Source of the DNA: Marthasterias glacialis
Lineage: Eukaryota > Echinodermata > Asteroidea > Forcipulatida > Asteriidae
NCBI GenBank assembly: GCA_911728455.2
Contig: OU452223.1
Coordinates: 13,987,423-14,051,422, forward strand
Direction of reading: 5' to 3'
Length of the DNA stretch: 64,000 nucleotides
The notes beneath the pieces were generated by a model that saw only the letters and a program-made list of their open reading frames with translations, had not been told where the DNA came from and did not search any database. Positions 24,908-38,008 of the stretch are shown piece after piece (the stretch's first letter is position 1; each line of letters begins with the position of its first letter). The position numbers and the translations under genes were made by a program.

Positions 24908-27091
24908 GAAGTGTCCAACAAACTAGAGGTCCCAACTCGCGTTATTTCGGGAGCTAGCGAGCTTTTCCGGCCATCTTGATGACGTCAGAGTTGACCTAAA
25001 TATTGCTATTTGCCCAAATATTGCGAATTGACCCCTTCCCCACACACAAACCCTCTTCAGTGATATCTACTCTATCATTTTCTATCATAAAATCGCATAA
25101 AATTTTTTTGACCAAAATGGCGGGTGCTGACAGGGAGCTCCCTGTGAGAAATTTGTAATTTTTGACCCCTTTTGAAAAGTGCTTTTCATGGAATCAGTGG
25201 ATGCGGGCGGCTCTTCGGAGACGTGTCCAACAAACTAGAGGTCCCAACTCGCGTTATTTCGGGAGCTAGCGAGCTTTTCCGGCCATCTTGAAGACGTCAG
25301 AGTTGACCTAAATATTGCTATTTGCCCAAATATTGCGAATTGACCCCTTCCCCACTCACAAACCCTCTTCAGTGATATCTACTCTATCATTTTCTATCAT
25401 AAAATCGCATAAAAATTTTTTGACCAAAATGGCGGGTGCTGACAGGGAGCTCCCTGTGAGAAATTTGTAATTTTTGACCCCTTTTGAAAAGTGCTTTTCA
25501 TGGAATCAGTGGATGCGGGCGGCTCTTCGGAGACGTGTCCAACAAACTAGAGGTCCCAACTCGCGTTATTTCGGGAGCTAGCGAGCTTTTCCGGCCATCT
25601 TGATGACGTCAGAGTTGACCTAAATATTGCTATTTGCCCAAATATTGCGAATTGACCCCTTCCCCACACACAAACCCTCTTCAGTGATATCTACTCTATC
25701 ATTTTCTATCATAAAATCGCATAAAATTTTTTTGACCAAAATGGCGGGTGCTGACAGGGAGCTCCCTGTGAGAAATTTGTAATTTTTGACCCCTTTTGAA
25801 AAGTGCTTTTCATGGAATCAGTGGATGCGGGCGGCTCTTCGGAGACGTGTCCAACAAACTAGAGGTCCCAACTCGCGTTATTTCGGGAGCTAGCGAGCTT
25901 TTCCGGCCATCTTGATGACGTCAGAGTTGACCTAAATATTGCTATTTGCCCAAATATTGCGAATTGACCCCTTCCCCACTCACAAACCCTCTTCAGTGAT
26001 ATCTACTCTATCATTTTCTATCATAAAATCGCATAAAATTTTTTTGACCAAAATGGCGGGTGCTGACAGGGAGCTCCCTGTGAGAAATTTGTAATTTTTG
26101 ACCCCTTTTGAAAAGTGCTTTTCATGGAATCAGTGGATGCGGGCGGCTCTTCGGAGACGTGTCCAACAAACTAGAGGTCCCAACTCGCGTTATTTCGGGA
26201 GCTAGCGAGCTTTTCCGGCCATCTTGATGACGTCAGAGTTGACCTAAATATTGCTATTTGCCCAAATATTGCGAATTGACCCCTTCCCCACTCACAAACC
26301 CTCTTCAGTGATATCTACTCTATCATTTTCTATCATAAAATCGCATAAAATTTTTTTGACCATAATGGCGGGTGCTGACAGGGAGCTCCCTGTGAGAAAT
26401 TTGTAATTTTTGACCCCTTTTGAAAAGTGCTTTTCATGGAATCAGTGGATGCGGGCGGCTCTTCGGAGACGTGTCCAACAAACTAAAGGTCCCAACTCGC
26501 GTTATTTCGGGAGCTAGCGAGCTTTTCCGGCCATCTTGATGACGTCAGAGTTGACCTAAATATTGCTATTTGCCCAAATATTGCGAATTGACCCCTTCCC
26601 CACACACAAACCCTCTTCAGTGATATCTACTCTATCATTTTCTATCATAAAATCGCATAAAATTTTTTTGACCAAAATGGCGGGTGCTGACAGGGAGCTC
26701 CCTGTGAGAAATTTGTAATTTTTGACCCCTTTTGAAAAGTGCTTTTCATGGAATCAGTGGATGCGGGCGGCTCTTCGGAGACGTGTCCAACAAACTAGAG
26801 GTCCCAACTCGCGTTATTTCGGGAGCTAGCGAGCTTTTCCGGCCATCTTGAAGACGTCAGAGTTGACCTAAATATTGCTATTTGCCCAAATATTGCGAAT
26901 TGACCCCTTCCCCACTCACAAACCCTCTTCAGTGATATCTACTCTATCATTTTCTATCATAAAATCGCATAAAATTTTTTTGACCAAAATGGCGGGTGCT
27001 CACCGGGAGCTCCCTTTGAGAAATTTGTAATTTTTGACCCCTTTTGAAAAGTGCTTTTCATGGAATCAGTGGATGCGGGCGGCTCTTCGGA
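24908..27091 (+). repeat. 5-unit duplication: M81-M82 and M86-M87
   Basis: M82 (25220) and M87 (26780) share GAAGACGTC, which destroys the CRE, each preceded by a CACACA unit (M81, M86). The offset is 1560 bp. M81 starts GAAGTGTCC. M87 also has CACCGGGAG and CCCTTTGAG in its palindrome. Confidence 0.65.
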
Positions 27092-29275
27092 GACGTGTCC
27101 AACAAACTAGAGGTCCCAACTCGCGTTATTTCGGGAGCTAGCGAGCTTTTCCGGCCATCTTGATGACGTCAGAGTTGACCTAAATATTGCTATTTGCCCA
27201 AATATTGCGAATTGACCCCTTCCCCACACACAAACCCTCTTCAGTGATATCTACTCTATCATTTTCTATCATAAAATCGCATAACATTTTTTTGACCAAA
27301 ATGGCGGGTGCTGACAGGGAGCTCCCTGTGAGAAATTTGTAATTTTTGACCCCTTTTGAAAAGTGCTTTTCATGGAATCAGTGGATGCGGGCGGCTCTTC
27401 GGAGACGTGTCCAACAAACTAGAGGTCCCAACTCGCGTTATTTCGGGAGCTAGCGAGCTTTTCCGGCCATCTTGATGACGTCAGAGTTGACCTAAATATT
27501 GCTATTTGCCCAAATATTGCGAATTGACCCCTTCCCCACTCACAAGCCCTCTTCAGTGATATCTACTCTATCATTTTCTATCATAAAATCGCATAAATTT
27601 TTTTTGACCAAAATGGCGGGTGCTGACAGGGAGCTCCCTGTGAGAAATTTGTAATTTTTGACCCCTTTTGAAAAGTGCTTTTCATGGAATCAGTGGATGC
27701 GGGCGGCTCTTTGGAGACGTGTCCAACAAACTAGAGGTCCCAACTCGCGTTATTTCGGGAGCTAGCGAGCTTTTCCGGCCATCTTGATGACGTCAGAGTT
27801 GACCTAAATATTGCTATTTGCCCAAATATTGCGAATTGACCCCTTCCCCACACACAAACCCTCTTCAGTGATATCTACTCTATCATTTTCTATCATAAAA
27901 TCGCATAAAATTTTTTTGACCAAAATGGCGGGTGCTGACAGGGAGCTCCCTGTGAGAAATTTGTAATTTTTGACCCCTTTTGAAAAGTGCTTTTCATGGA
28001 ATCAGTGGATGCGGGCGGCTCTTCGGAGACGTGTCCAACAAACTAGAGGTCCCAACTCGCGTTATTTCGGGAGCTAGCGAGCTTTTCCGGCCATCTTGAT
28101 GACGTCAGAGTTGACCTAAATATTGCTATTTGCCCAAATATTGCGAATTGACCCCTTCCCCACTCACAAACCCTCTTCAGTGATATCTACTCTATCATTT
28201 TCTATCATAAAATCGCATAAAATTTTTTTGACCAAAATGGCGGGTGCTGACAGGGAGCTCCCTGTGAGAAATTTGTAATTTTTGACCCCTTTTGAAAAGT
28301 GCTTTTCATGGAATCAGTGGATGCGGGCGGCTCTTCGGAGACGTGTCCAACAAACTAGAGGTCCCAACTCGCGTTATTTCGGGAGCTAGCGAGCTTTTCC
28401 GGCCATCTTGATGACGTCAGAGTTGACCTAAATATTGCTATTTGCCCAAATATTGCGAATTGACCCCTTCCCCACACACAAACACTCTTCAGTGATATCT
28501 ACTCTATCATTTTCTATCATAAAATCGCATAACATTTTTTTGACCAAAATGGCGGGTGCTGACAGGGAGCTCCCTGTGAGAAATTTGTAATTTTTGACCC
28601 CTTTTGAAAAGTGCTTTTCATGGAATCAGTGGATGCGGGCGGCTCTTCGGAGACGTGTCCAACAAACTAGAGGTCCCAACTCGCGTTATTTCGGGAGCTA
28701 GCGAGCTTTTCCGGCCATCTTGATGACGTCAGAGTTGACCTAAATATTGCTATTTGCCCAAATATTGCGAATTGACCCCTTCCCCACTCACAAACCCTCT
28801 TCAGTGATATCTACTCTATCATTTTCTATCATAAAATCGCATAAAATTTTTTTGACCAAAATGGCGGGTGCTCACAGGGAGCTCCCTGTGAGAAATTTGT
28901 AATTTTTGACCCCTTTTGAAAAGTGCTTTTCATGGAATCAGTGGATGCGGGCGGCTCTTCGGAGACGTGTCCAACAAACTAGAGGTCCCAACTCGCGTTA
29001 TTTCGGGAGCTAGCGAGCTTTTCCGGCCATCTTGATGACGTCAGAGTTGACCTAAATATTGCTATTTGCCCAAATATTGCGAATTGACCCCTTCCCCACT
29101 CACAAACCCTCTTCAGTGATATCTACTCTATCATTTTCTATCATAAAATCGCATAAAATTTTTTTGACCAAAATGGCGGGTGCTGACAGGGAGCTCCCTG
29201 TGAGAAATTTGTAATTTTTGACCCCTTTTGAAAAGTGCTTTTCATGGAATCAGTGGATGCGGGCGGCTCTTCGGA

Positions 29276-29586
29276 GACGTGTCCAACAAACTAGAGGTCC
29301 CAACTCGCGTTATTTCGGGAGCTAGCGAGCTTTTCCGGCCATCTTGATGACGTCAGAGTTGACCTAAATATTGCTATTTGCCCAAATATTGCGAATTGAC
29401 CCCTTCCCCACTCACAAACCCTCTTCAGTGATATCTACTCTATCATTTTCTATCATAAAATCGCATAAAATTTTTTTGACCAAAATGGCGGGTGCTGACA
29501 GGGAGCTCCCTGTGAGAAATTTGTAATTTTTGACACCTTTTGAAATTGCTTTTCATGGAATCAGTGGATGCGGGCGGCTCTTCGGA
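29276..29586 (+). repeat. 311-bp monomer M95
   Basis: TTGACACCTTTTGAAATTGC replaces the usual TTGACCCC...GAAAAGTGC segment, with one base fewer. It is a private variant. Confidence 0.8.
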
Positions 29587-29897
29587 GACGTGTCCAACAA
29601 ACTAAAGGTCCCAACTCGCGTTATTTCGGGAGCTAGCGAGCTTTTCCGGCCATCTTGATGACGTCAGAGTTGACCTAAATATTGCTATTTGCCCAAATAT
29701 TGCGAATTGACCCCTTCCCACACACAAACCCTCTTCAGTGATATCTACTCTATCATTTTCTATCTTAAAATCGCATAAAATTTTTTTGACCAAAATGGCG
29801 GGTGCTGACAGGGAGCTCCCTGTGAGAAATTTGTAATTTTTGACCCCTTTTGAAAAGTGCTTTTCATGGAATCAGTGGATGCGGGCGGCTCTTCGGA
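29587..29897 (+). repeat. 311-bp monomer M96
   Basis: It carries ACTAAAGG, a CTTCCCACAC run short by one C, and CTATCTTAAAATC. The same triple signature recurs in M106. The one-base loss opens a chance 63-codon minus-strand frame (29602-29793) that begins with TTG, not ATG. Confidence 0.8.
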
Positions 29898-30209
29898 GAC
29901 GTGTCCAACAAACTAGAGGTCCCAACTCGCGTTATTTCGGGAGCTAGCGAGCTTTTCCGGCCATCTTGATGACGTCAGAGTTGACCTAAATATTGCTATT
30001 TGCCCAAATATTGCGAATTGACCCCTTCCCCACTCACAAACCCTCTTCAGTGATATCTACTCTATCATTTTCTATCATAAAATCGCATAAAATTTTTTTG
30101 ACCAAAATGGCGGGTGCTGACAGGGAGCTCCCTGTGAGAAATTTGTAATTTTTGACCCCTTTTGAAAAGTGCTTTTCATGGAATCAGTGGATGCGGGCGG
30201 CTCTTCGGA

Positions 30210-33200
30210 GACGTGTCCAACAAACTAGAGGTCCCAACTCGCGTTATTTCGGGAGCTAGCGAGCTTTTCCGGCCATCTTGATGACGTCAGAGTTGACCTA
30301 AATATTGCTATTTGCCCAAATATTGCGAATTGACCCCTTCCCCACTCACAAACCCTCTTCAGTGATATTTACTCTATCATTTTCTATCATAAAATCGCAT
30401 AAAATTTTTTTGACCAAAATGGCGGGTGCTGACAGGGAGCTCCCTGTGAGAAATTTGTAATTTTTGACCCCTTTTGAAAAGTGCTTTTCATGGAATCAGT
30501 GGATGCGGGCGGCTCTTCGGAGACGTGTCCAACAAACTAGAGGTCCCAACTCGCGTTATTTCGGGAGCTAGCGAGCTTTTCCGGCCATCTTGATGACGTC
30601 AGAGTTGACCTAAATATTGCTATTTGCCCAAATATTGCGAATTGACCCCTTCCCCACTCACAAACGCTCTTCAGTGATATCTACTGTATCATTTTCTATC
30701 ATAAAATCGCATAAAATTTTTTTGACCAAAATGGCGGGTGCTCACAGGGAGCTCCCTGTGAGAAATTTGTAATTTTTGACCCCTTTTGAAAAGTGCTTTT
30801 CATGGAATCAGTGGATGCGGGCGGCTCTTCGGAGACGTGTCCAACAAACTACAGGCCCCAACTCGCGTTATTTCGGGAGCTAGCGAGCTTTTCCGGCCAT
30901 CTTGATGACGTCAGAGTTGACCTAAATATTGCTATTTGCCCAAATATTGCGAATTGACCCCTTCCCCACTCACAAACCCTCTTCAGTGATATCTACTCTA
31001 TCATTTTCTATCATAAAATCGCATAAAATTTTTTTGACCAAAATGGCGGGTGCTGACAGGGAGCTCCCTGTGAGAAATTTGTAATTTTTGACCCCTTTTG
31101 AAAAGTGCTTTTCATGGAATCAGTGGATGCGGGCGGCTCTTCGGAGACGTGTCCAACAAACTAGAGGTCCCAACTCGCGTTATTTCGGGAGCTAGCGAGC
31201 TTTTCCGGCCATCTTGATGACGTCAGAGTTGACCTAAATATTGCTATTTGCCCAAATATTGCGAATTGACCCCTTCCCCACTCACAAACCCTCTTCAGTG
31301 ATATCTACTCTATCATTTTCTATCATAAAATCGCATAAAATTTTTTTGACCAAAATGGCGGGTGCTGACAGGGAGCTCCCTGTGAGAAATTTGTAATTTT
31401 TGACCCCTTTTGAAAAGTGCTTTTCATGGAATCAGTGGATGCGGGCGGCTCTTCGGAGACGTGTCCAACAAACTAGAGGTCCCAACTCGCGTTATTTCGG
31501 GAGCTAGCGAGCTTTTCCGGCCATCTTGATGACGTCAGAGTTGACCTAAATATTGCTATTTGCCCAAATATTGCGAATTGACCCCTTCCCCACTCACAAA
31601 CCCTCTTCAGTGATATCTACTCTATCATTTTCTATCATAAAATCGCATAAAATTTTTTTGACCAAAATGGCGGGTGCTGACAGGGAGCTCCCTGTGAGAA
31701 ATTTGTAATTTTTGACCCCTTTTGAAAAGTGCTTTTCATGGAATCAGTGGATGCGGGCGGCTCTTCGGAGACGTGTCCAACAAACTAGAGGTCCCAACTC
31801 GCGTTATTTCGGGAGCTAGCGAGCTTTTCCGGCCATCTTGATGACGTCAGAGTTGACCTAAATATTGCTATTTGCCCAAATATTGCGAATTGACCCCTTC
31901 CCCACACACAAACCCTCTTCAGTGATATCTACTCTATCATTTTCTATCATAAAATCGCATAAAATTTTTTTGACCAAAATGGCGGGTGCTGACAGGGAGC
32001 TCCCTGTGAGAAATTTGTAATTTTTGACCCCTTTTGAAAAGTGCTTTTCATGGAATCAGTGGATGCGGGCGGCTCTTCGGAGACGTGTCCAACAAACTAG
32101 AGGTCCCAACTCGCGTTATTTCGGGAGCTAGCGAGCTTTTCCGGCCATCTTGATGACGTCAGAGTTGACCTAAATATTGCTATTTGCCCAAATATTGCGA
32201 ATTGACCCCTTCCCCACACACAAACCCTCTTCAGTGATATCTACTCTATCATTTTCTATCATAAAATCGCATAAAATTTTTTTGACCAAAATGGCGGGTG
32301 CTGACAGGGAGCTCCCTGTGAGAAATTTGTAATTTTTGACCCCTTTTGAAAAGTGCTTTTCATGGAATCAGTGGATGCGGGCGGCTCTTCGGAGACGTGT
32401 CCAACAAACTAGAGGTCCCAACTCGCGTTATTTCGGGAGCTAGCGAGCTTTTCCGGCCATCTTGATGACGTCAGAGTTGACCTAAATATTGCTATTTGCC
32501 CAAATATTGCGAATTGACCCCTTCCCCACTCACAAACCCTCTTCAGTGATATCTACTCTATCATTTTCTATCATAAAATCGCATAAAATTTTTTTGACCA
32601 TAATGGCGGGTGCTGACAGGGAGCTCCCTGTGAGAAATTTGTAATTTTTGACCCCTTTTGAAAAGTGCTTTTCATGGAATCAGTGGATGCGGGCGGCTCT
32701 TCGGAGACGTGTCCAACAAACTAAAGGTCCCAACTCGCGTTATTTCGGGAGCTAGCGAGCTTTTCCGGCCATCTTGATGACGTCAGAGTTGACCTAAATA
32801 TTGCTATTTGCCCAAATATTGCGAATTGACCCCTTCCCACACACAAACCCTCTTCAGTGATATCTACTCTATCATTTTCTATCTTAAAATCGCATAAAAT
32901 TTTTTTGACCAAAATGGCGGGTGCTCACAGGGAGCTCCCTGTGAGAAATTTGTAATTTTTGACCCCTTTTGAAAAGTGCTTTTCATGGAATCAGTGGATG
33001 CGGGCGGCTCTTCGGAGACGTGTCCAACAAACTAGAGGTCCCAACTCGCGTTATTTCGGGAGCTAGCGAGCTTTTCCGGCCATCTTGATGACGTCAGAGT
33101 TGACCTAAATATTGCTATTTGCCCAAATATTGCGAATTGACCCCTTCCCCACTCACAAACCCTCTTCAGTGATATCTACTCTATCATTTTCTATCATAAA

Positions 33201-36200
33201 ATCGCATAAAATTTTTTTGACCAAAATGGCGGGTGCTGACAGGGAGCTCCCTGTGAGAAATTTGTAATTTTTGACCCCTTTTGAAAAGTGCTTTTCATGG
33301 AATCAGTGGATGCGGGCGGCTCTTCGGAGACGTGTCCAACAAACTAGAGGTCCCAACTCGCGTTATTTCGGGAGCTAGCGAGCTTTTCCGGCCATCTTGA
33401 TGACGTCAGAGTTGACCTAAATATTGCTATTTGCCCAAATATTGCGAATTGACCCCTTCCCCACTCACAAACCCTCTTCAGTGATATCTACTCTATCATT
33501 TTCTATCATAAAATCGCATAAAATTTTTTTGACCAAAATGGCGGGTGCTGACAGGGAGCTCCCTGTGAGAAATTTGTAATTTTTGACCCCTTTTGAAAAG
33601 TGCTTTTCATGGAATCAGTGGATGCGGGCGGCTCTTCGGAGACGTGTCCAACAAACTAGAGGTCCCAACTCGCGTTATTTCGGGAGCTAGCGAGCTTTTC
33701 CGGCCATCTTGATGACGTCAGAGTTGACCTAAATATTGCTATTTGCCCAAATATTGCGAATTGACCCCTTCCCCACTCACAAACCCTCTTCAGTGATATT
33801 TACTCTATCATTTTCTATCATAAAATCGCATAAAATTTTTTTGACCAAAATGGCGGGTGCTGACAGGGAGCTCCCTGTGAGAAATTTGTAATTTTTGACC
33901 CCTTTTGAAAAGTGCTTTTCATGGAATCAGTGGATGCGGGCGGCTCTTCGGAGACGTGTCCAACAAACTAGAGGTCCCAACTCGCGTTATTTCGGGAGCT
34001 AGCGAGCTTTTCCGGCCATCTTGATGACGTCAGAGTTGACCTAAATATTGCTATTTGCCCAAATATTGCGAATTGACCCCTTCCCCACTCACAAACCCTC
34101 TTCAGTGATATCTACTGTATCATTTTCTATCATAAAATCGCATAAAATTTTTTTGACCAAAATGGCGGGTGCTCACAGGGAGCTCCCTGTGAGAAATTTG
34201 TAATTTTTGACCCCTTTTGAAAAGTGCTTTTCATGGAATCAGTGGATGCGGGCGGCTCTTCGGAGACGTGTCCAACAAACTACAGGCCCCAACTCGCGTT
34301 ATTTCGGGAGCTAGCGAGCTTTTCCGGCCATCTTGATGACGTCAGAGTTGACCTAAATATTGCTATTTGCCCAAATATTGCGAATTGACCCCTTCCCCAC
34401 TCACAAACCCTCTTCAGTGATATCTACTCTATCATTTTCTATCATAAAATCGCATAAAATTTTTTTGACCAAAATGGCGGGTGCTGACAGGGAGCTCCCT
34501 GTGAGAAATTTGTAATTTTTGACCCCTTTTGAAAAGTGCTTTTCATGGAATCAGTGGATGCGGGCGGCTCTTCGGAGACGTGTCCAACAAACTAGAGGTC
34601 CCAACTCGCGTTATTTCGGGAGCTAGCGAGCTTTTCCGGCCATCTTGATGACGTCAGAGTTGACCTAAATATTGCTATTTGCCCAAATATTGCGAATTGA
34701 CCCCTTCCCCACTCACAAACCCTCTTCAGTGATATCTACTCTATCATTTTCTATCATAAAATCGCATAAAATTTTTTTGACCAAAATGGCGGGTGCTGAC
34801 AGGGAGCTCCCTGTGAGAAATTTGTAATTTTTGACCCCTTTTGAAAAGTGCTTTTCATGGAATCAGTGGATGCGGGCGGCTCTTCGGAGACGTGTCCAAC
34901 AAACTAGAGGTCCCAACTCGCGTTATTTCGGGAGCTAGCGAGCTTTTCCGGCCATCTTGATGACGTCAGAGTTGACCTAAATATTGCTATTTGCCCAAAT
35001 ATTGCGAATTGACCCCTTCCCCACTCACAAACCCTCTTCAGTGATATCTACTCTATCATTTTCTATCATAAAATCGCATAAAATTTTTTTGACCAAAATG
35101 GCGGGTGCTGACAGGGAGCTCCCTGTGAGAAATTTGTAATTTTTGACCCCTTTTGAAAAGTGCTTTTCATGGAATCAGTGGATGCGGGCGGCTCTTCGGA
35201 GACGTGTCCAACAAACTAGAGGTCCCAACTCGCGTTATTTCGGGAGCTAGCGAGCTTTTCCGGCCATCTTGATGACGTCAGAGTTGACCTAAATATTGCT
35301 ATTTGCCCAAATATTGCGAATTGACCCCTTCCCCACACACAAACCCTCTTCAGTGATATCTACTCTATCATTTTCTATCATAAAATCGCATAAAATTTTT
35401 TTGACCAAAATGGCGGGTGCTGACAGGGAGCTCCCTGTGAGAAATTTGTAATTTTTGACCCCTTTTGAAAAGTGCTTTTCATGGAATCAGTGGATGCGGG
35501 CGGCTCTTCGGAGACGTGTCCAACAAACTAGAGGTCCCAACTCGCGTTATTTCGGGAGCTAGCGAGCTTTTCCGGCCATCTTGATGACGTCAGAGTTGAC
35601 CTAAATATTGCTATTTGCCCAAATATTGCGAATTGACCCCTTCCCCACACACAAACCCTCTTCAGTGATATCTACTCTATCATTTTCTATCATAAAATCG
35701 CATAAAATTTTTTTGACCAAAATGGCGGGTGCTGACAGGGAGCTCCCTGTGAGAAATTTGTAATTTTTGACCCCTTTTGAAAAGTGCTTTTCATGGAATC
35801 AGTGGATGCGGGCGGCTCTTCGGAGACGTGTCCAACAAACTAGAGGTCCCAACTCGCGTTATTTCGGGAGCTAGCGAGCTTTTCCGGCCATCTTGATGAC
35901 GTCAGAGTTGACCTAAATATTGCTATTTGCCCAAATATTGCGAATTGACCCCTTCCCCACTCACAAACCCTCTTCAGTGATATCTACTCTATCATTTTCT
36001 ATCATAAAATCGCATAAAATTTTTTTGACCATAATGGCGGGTGCTGACAGGGAGCTCCCTGTGAGAAATTTGTAATTTTTGACCCCTTTTGAAAAGTGCT
36101 TTTCATGGAATCAGTGGATGCGGGCGGCTCTTCGGAGACGTGTCCAACAAACTAAAGGTCCCAACTCGCGTTATTTCGGGAGCTAGCGAGCTTTTCCGGC

Positions 36201-36448
36201 CATCTTGATGACGTCAGAGTTGACCTAAATATTGCTATTTGCCCAAATATTGCGAATTGACCCCTTCCCCACACACAAACCCTCTTCAGTGATATCTACT
36301 CTATCATTTTCTATCATAAAATCGCATAAAATTTTTTTGACCAAAATGGCGGGTGCTCACAGGGAGCTCCCTGTGAGAAATTTGTAATTTTTGACCCCTT
36401 TTGAAAAGTGCTTTTCATGGAATCAGTGGATGCGGGCGGCTCTTCGGA
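30210..36448 (+). repeat. 11-unit higher-order repeat, two copies (M98-M106 and M109-M117)
   Basis: The same ordered markers appear twice, 3431-3432 bp apart: GATATTTACT (M98/M109), CTACTGTATC with GCTCAC (M99/M110), ACTACAGGCCCC (M100/M111), two adjacent CACACA units (M103-104/M114-115), GACCATAATGG (M105/M116), then ACTAAAGG with GCTCAC (M106/M117). M107-M108 complete the first period. M117 lacks the TATCTT and C-deletion marks of M106. Confidence 0.88.
32706..33016 (+). repeat. 311-bp monomer M106, copy of M96
   Basis: It has the same ACTAAAGG, one-C deletion and TATCTTAAAATC as M96, 3119 bp away (10 units minus 1). It differs in the palindrome arm (GCTCAC against GCTGAC in M96). The identical chance 63-codon frame appears at 32721-32912. 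Confidence 0.8.
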
Positions 36449-38008
36449 GACGTGTCCAACAAACTAGAGGTCCCAACTCGCGTTATTTCGGGAGCTAGCG
36501 AGCTTTTCCGGCCATCTTGATGACGTCAGAGTTGACCTAAATATTGCTATTTGCCCAAATATTGCGAATTGACCCCTTCCCCACTCACAAACCCTCTTCA
36601 GTGATATCTACTCTATCATTTTCTATCATAAAATCGCATAAAATTTTTTTGACCAAAATGGCGGGTGCTCACAGGGAGCTCCCTGTGAGAAATTTGTAAT
36701 TTTTGACCCCTTTTGAAAAGTGCTTTTCATGGAATCAGTGGATGCGGGCGGCTCTTCGGAGACGTGTCCAACAAACTAGAGGTCCCAACTCGCGTTATTT
36801 CGGGAGCTAGCGAGCTTTTCCGGCCATCTTGATGACGTCAGAGTTGACCTAAATATTGCTATTTGCCCAAATATTGCGAATTGACCCCTTCCCCACACAC
36901 AAACCCTCTTCAGTGATATCTACTCTATCATTTTCTATCATAAAATCGCATAAAATTTTTTTGACCAAAATGGCGGGTGCTGACAGGGAGCTCCCTGTGA
37001 GAAATTTGTAATTTTTGACCCCTTTTGAAAAGTGCTTTTCATGGAATCAGTGGATGCGGGCGGCTCTTCGGAGACGTGTCCAACAAACTAGAGGTCCCAA
37101 CTCGCGTTATTTCGGGAGCTAGCGAGCTTTTCCGGCCATCTTGATGACGTCAGAGTTGACCTAAATATTGCTATTTGCCCAAATATTGCGAATTGACCCC
37201 TTCCCCACTCACAAACCCTCTTCAGTGATATCTACTCTATCATTTTCTATCATAAAATCGCATAAAATTTTTTTGACCAAAATGGCGGGTGCTGACAGGG
37301 AGCTCCCTGTGAGAAATTTGTAATTTTTGACCCCTTTTGAAAAGTGCTTTTCATGGAATCAGTGGATGCGGGCGGCTCTTCGGAGACGTGTCCAACAAAC
37401 TAGAGGTCCCAACTCGCGTTATTTCGGGAGCTAGCGAGCTTTTCCGGCCATCTTGATGACGTCAGAGTTGACCTAAATATTGCTATTTGCCCAAATATTG
37501 CGAATTGACCCCTTCCCCACACACAAACCCTCTTCAGTGATATCTACTCTATCATTTTCTATCATAAAATCGCATAAAATTTTTTTGACCAAAATGGCGG
37601 GTGCTGACAGGGAGCTCCCTGTGAGAAATTTGTAATTTTTGACCCCTTTTGAAAAGTGCTTTTCATGGAATCAGTGGATGCGGGCGGCTCTTCGGAGACG
37701 TGTCCAACAAACTAGAGGTCCCAACTCGCGTTATTTCGGGAGCTAGCGAGCTTTTCCGGCCATCTTGATGACGTCAGAGTTGACCTAAATATTGCTATTT
37801 GCCCAAATATTGCGAATTGACCCCTTCCCCACTCACAAACCCTCTTCAGTGATATCTACTCTATCATTTTCTATCATAAAATCGCATAAAATTTTTTTGA
37901 CCAAAATGGCGGGTGCTGACAGGGAGCTCCCTGTGAGAAATTTGTAATTTTTGACCCCTTTTGAAAAGTGCTTTTCATGGAATCAGTGGATGCGGGCGGC
38001 TCTTCGGA

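Larger units (their letters stand above)
9322..37696 (+). repeat. Array zone 2 (M31-M121): mosaic of two subfamilies with multimer duplications
   Basis: From M30 on, all units carry G at r42. The ACTCAC variant at r135-140 first appears in M36 (10882) and alternates irregularly with CACACA until M121 (37385), the last CACACA unit; roughly a third of units in M36-M121 keep CACACA. GCTGAC becomes the majority over GCTCAC. Shared private variants at fixed offsets reveal duplicated blocks of 4, 5, 7 and 11 units. The mosaic is what unequal exchange between sister arrays would leave. Confidence 0.85.

Noticed and set aside
29602-29793. 63-codon minus-strand ORF
   Set aside because: It starts at TTG and is opened by a one-base C deletion in M96. 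It is satellite sequence without coding signs.
32721-32912. Second, identical 63-codon minus-strand ORF
   Set aside because: Identity to the one at 29602 reflects copying of the M96/M106 unit, not protein conservation.
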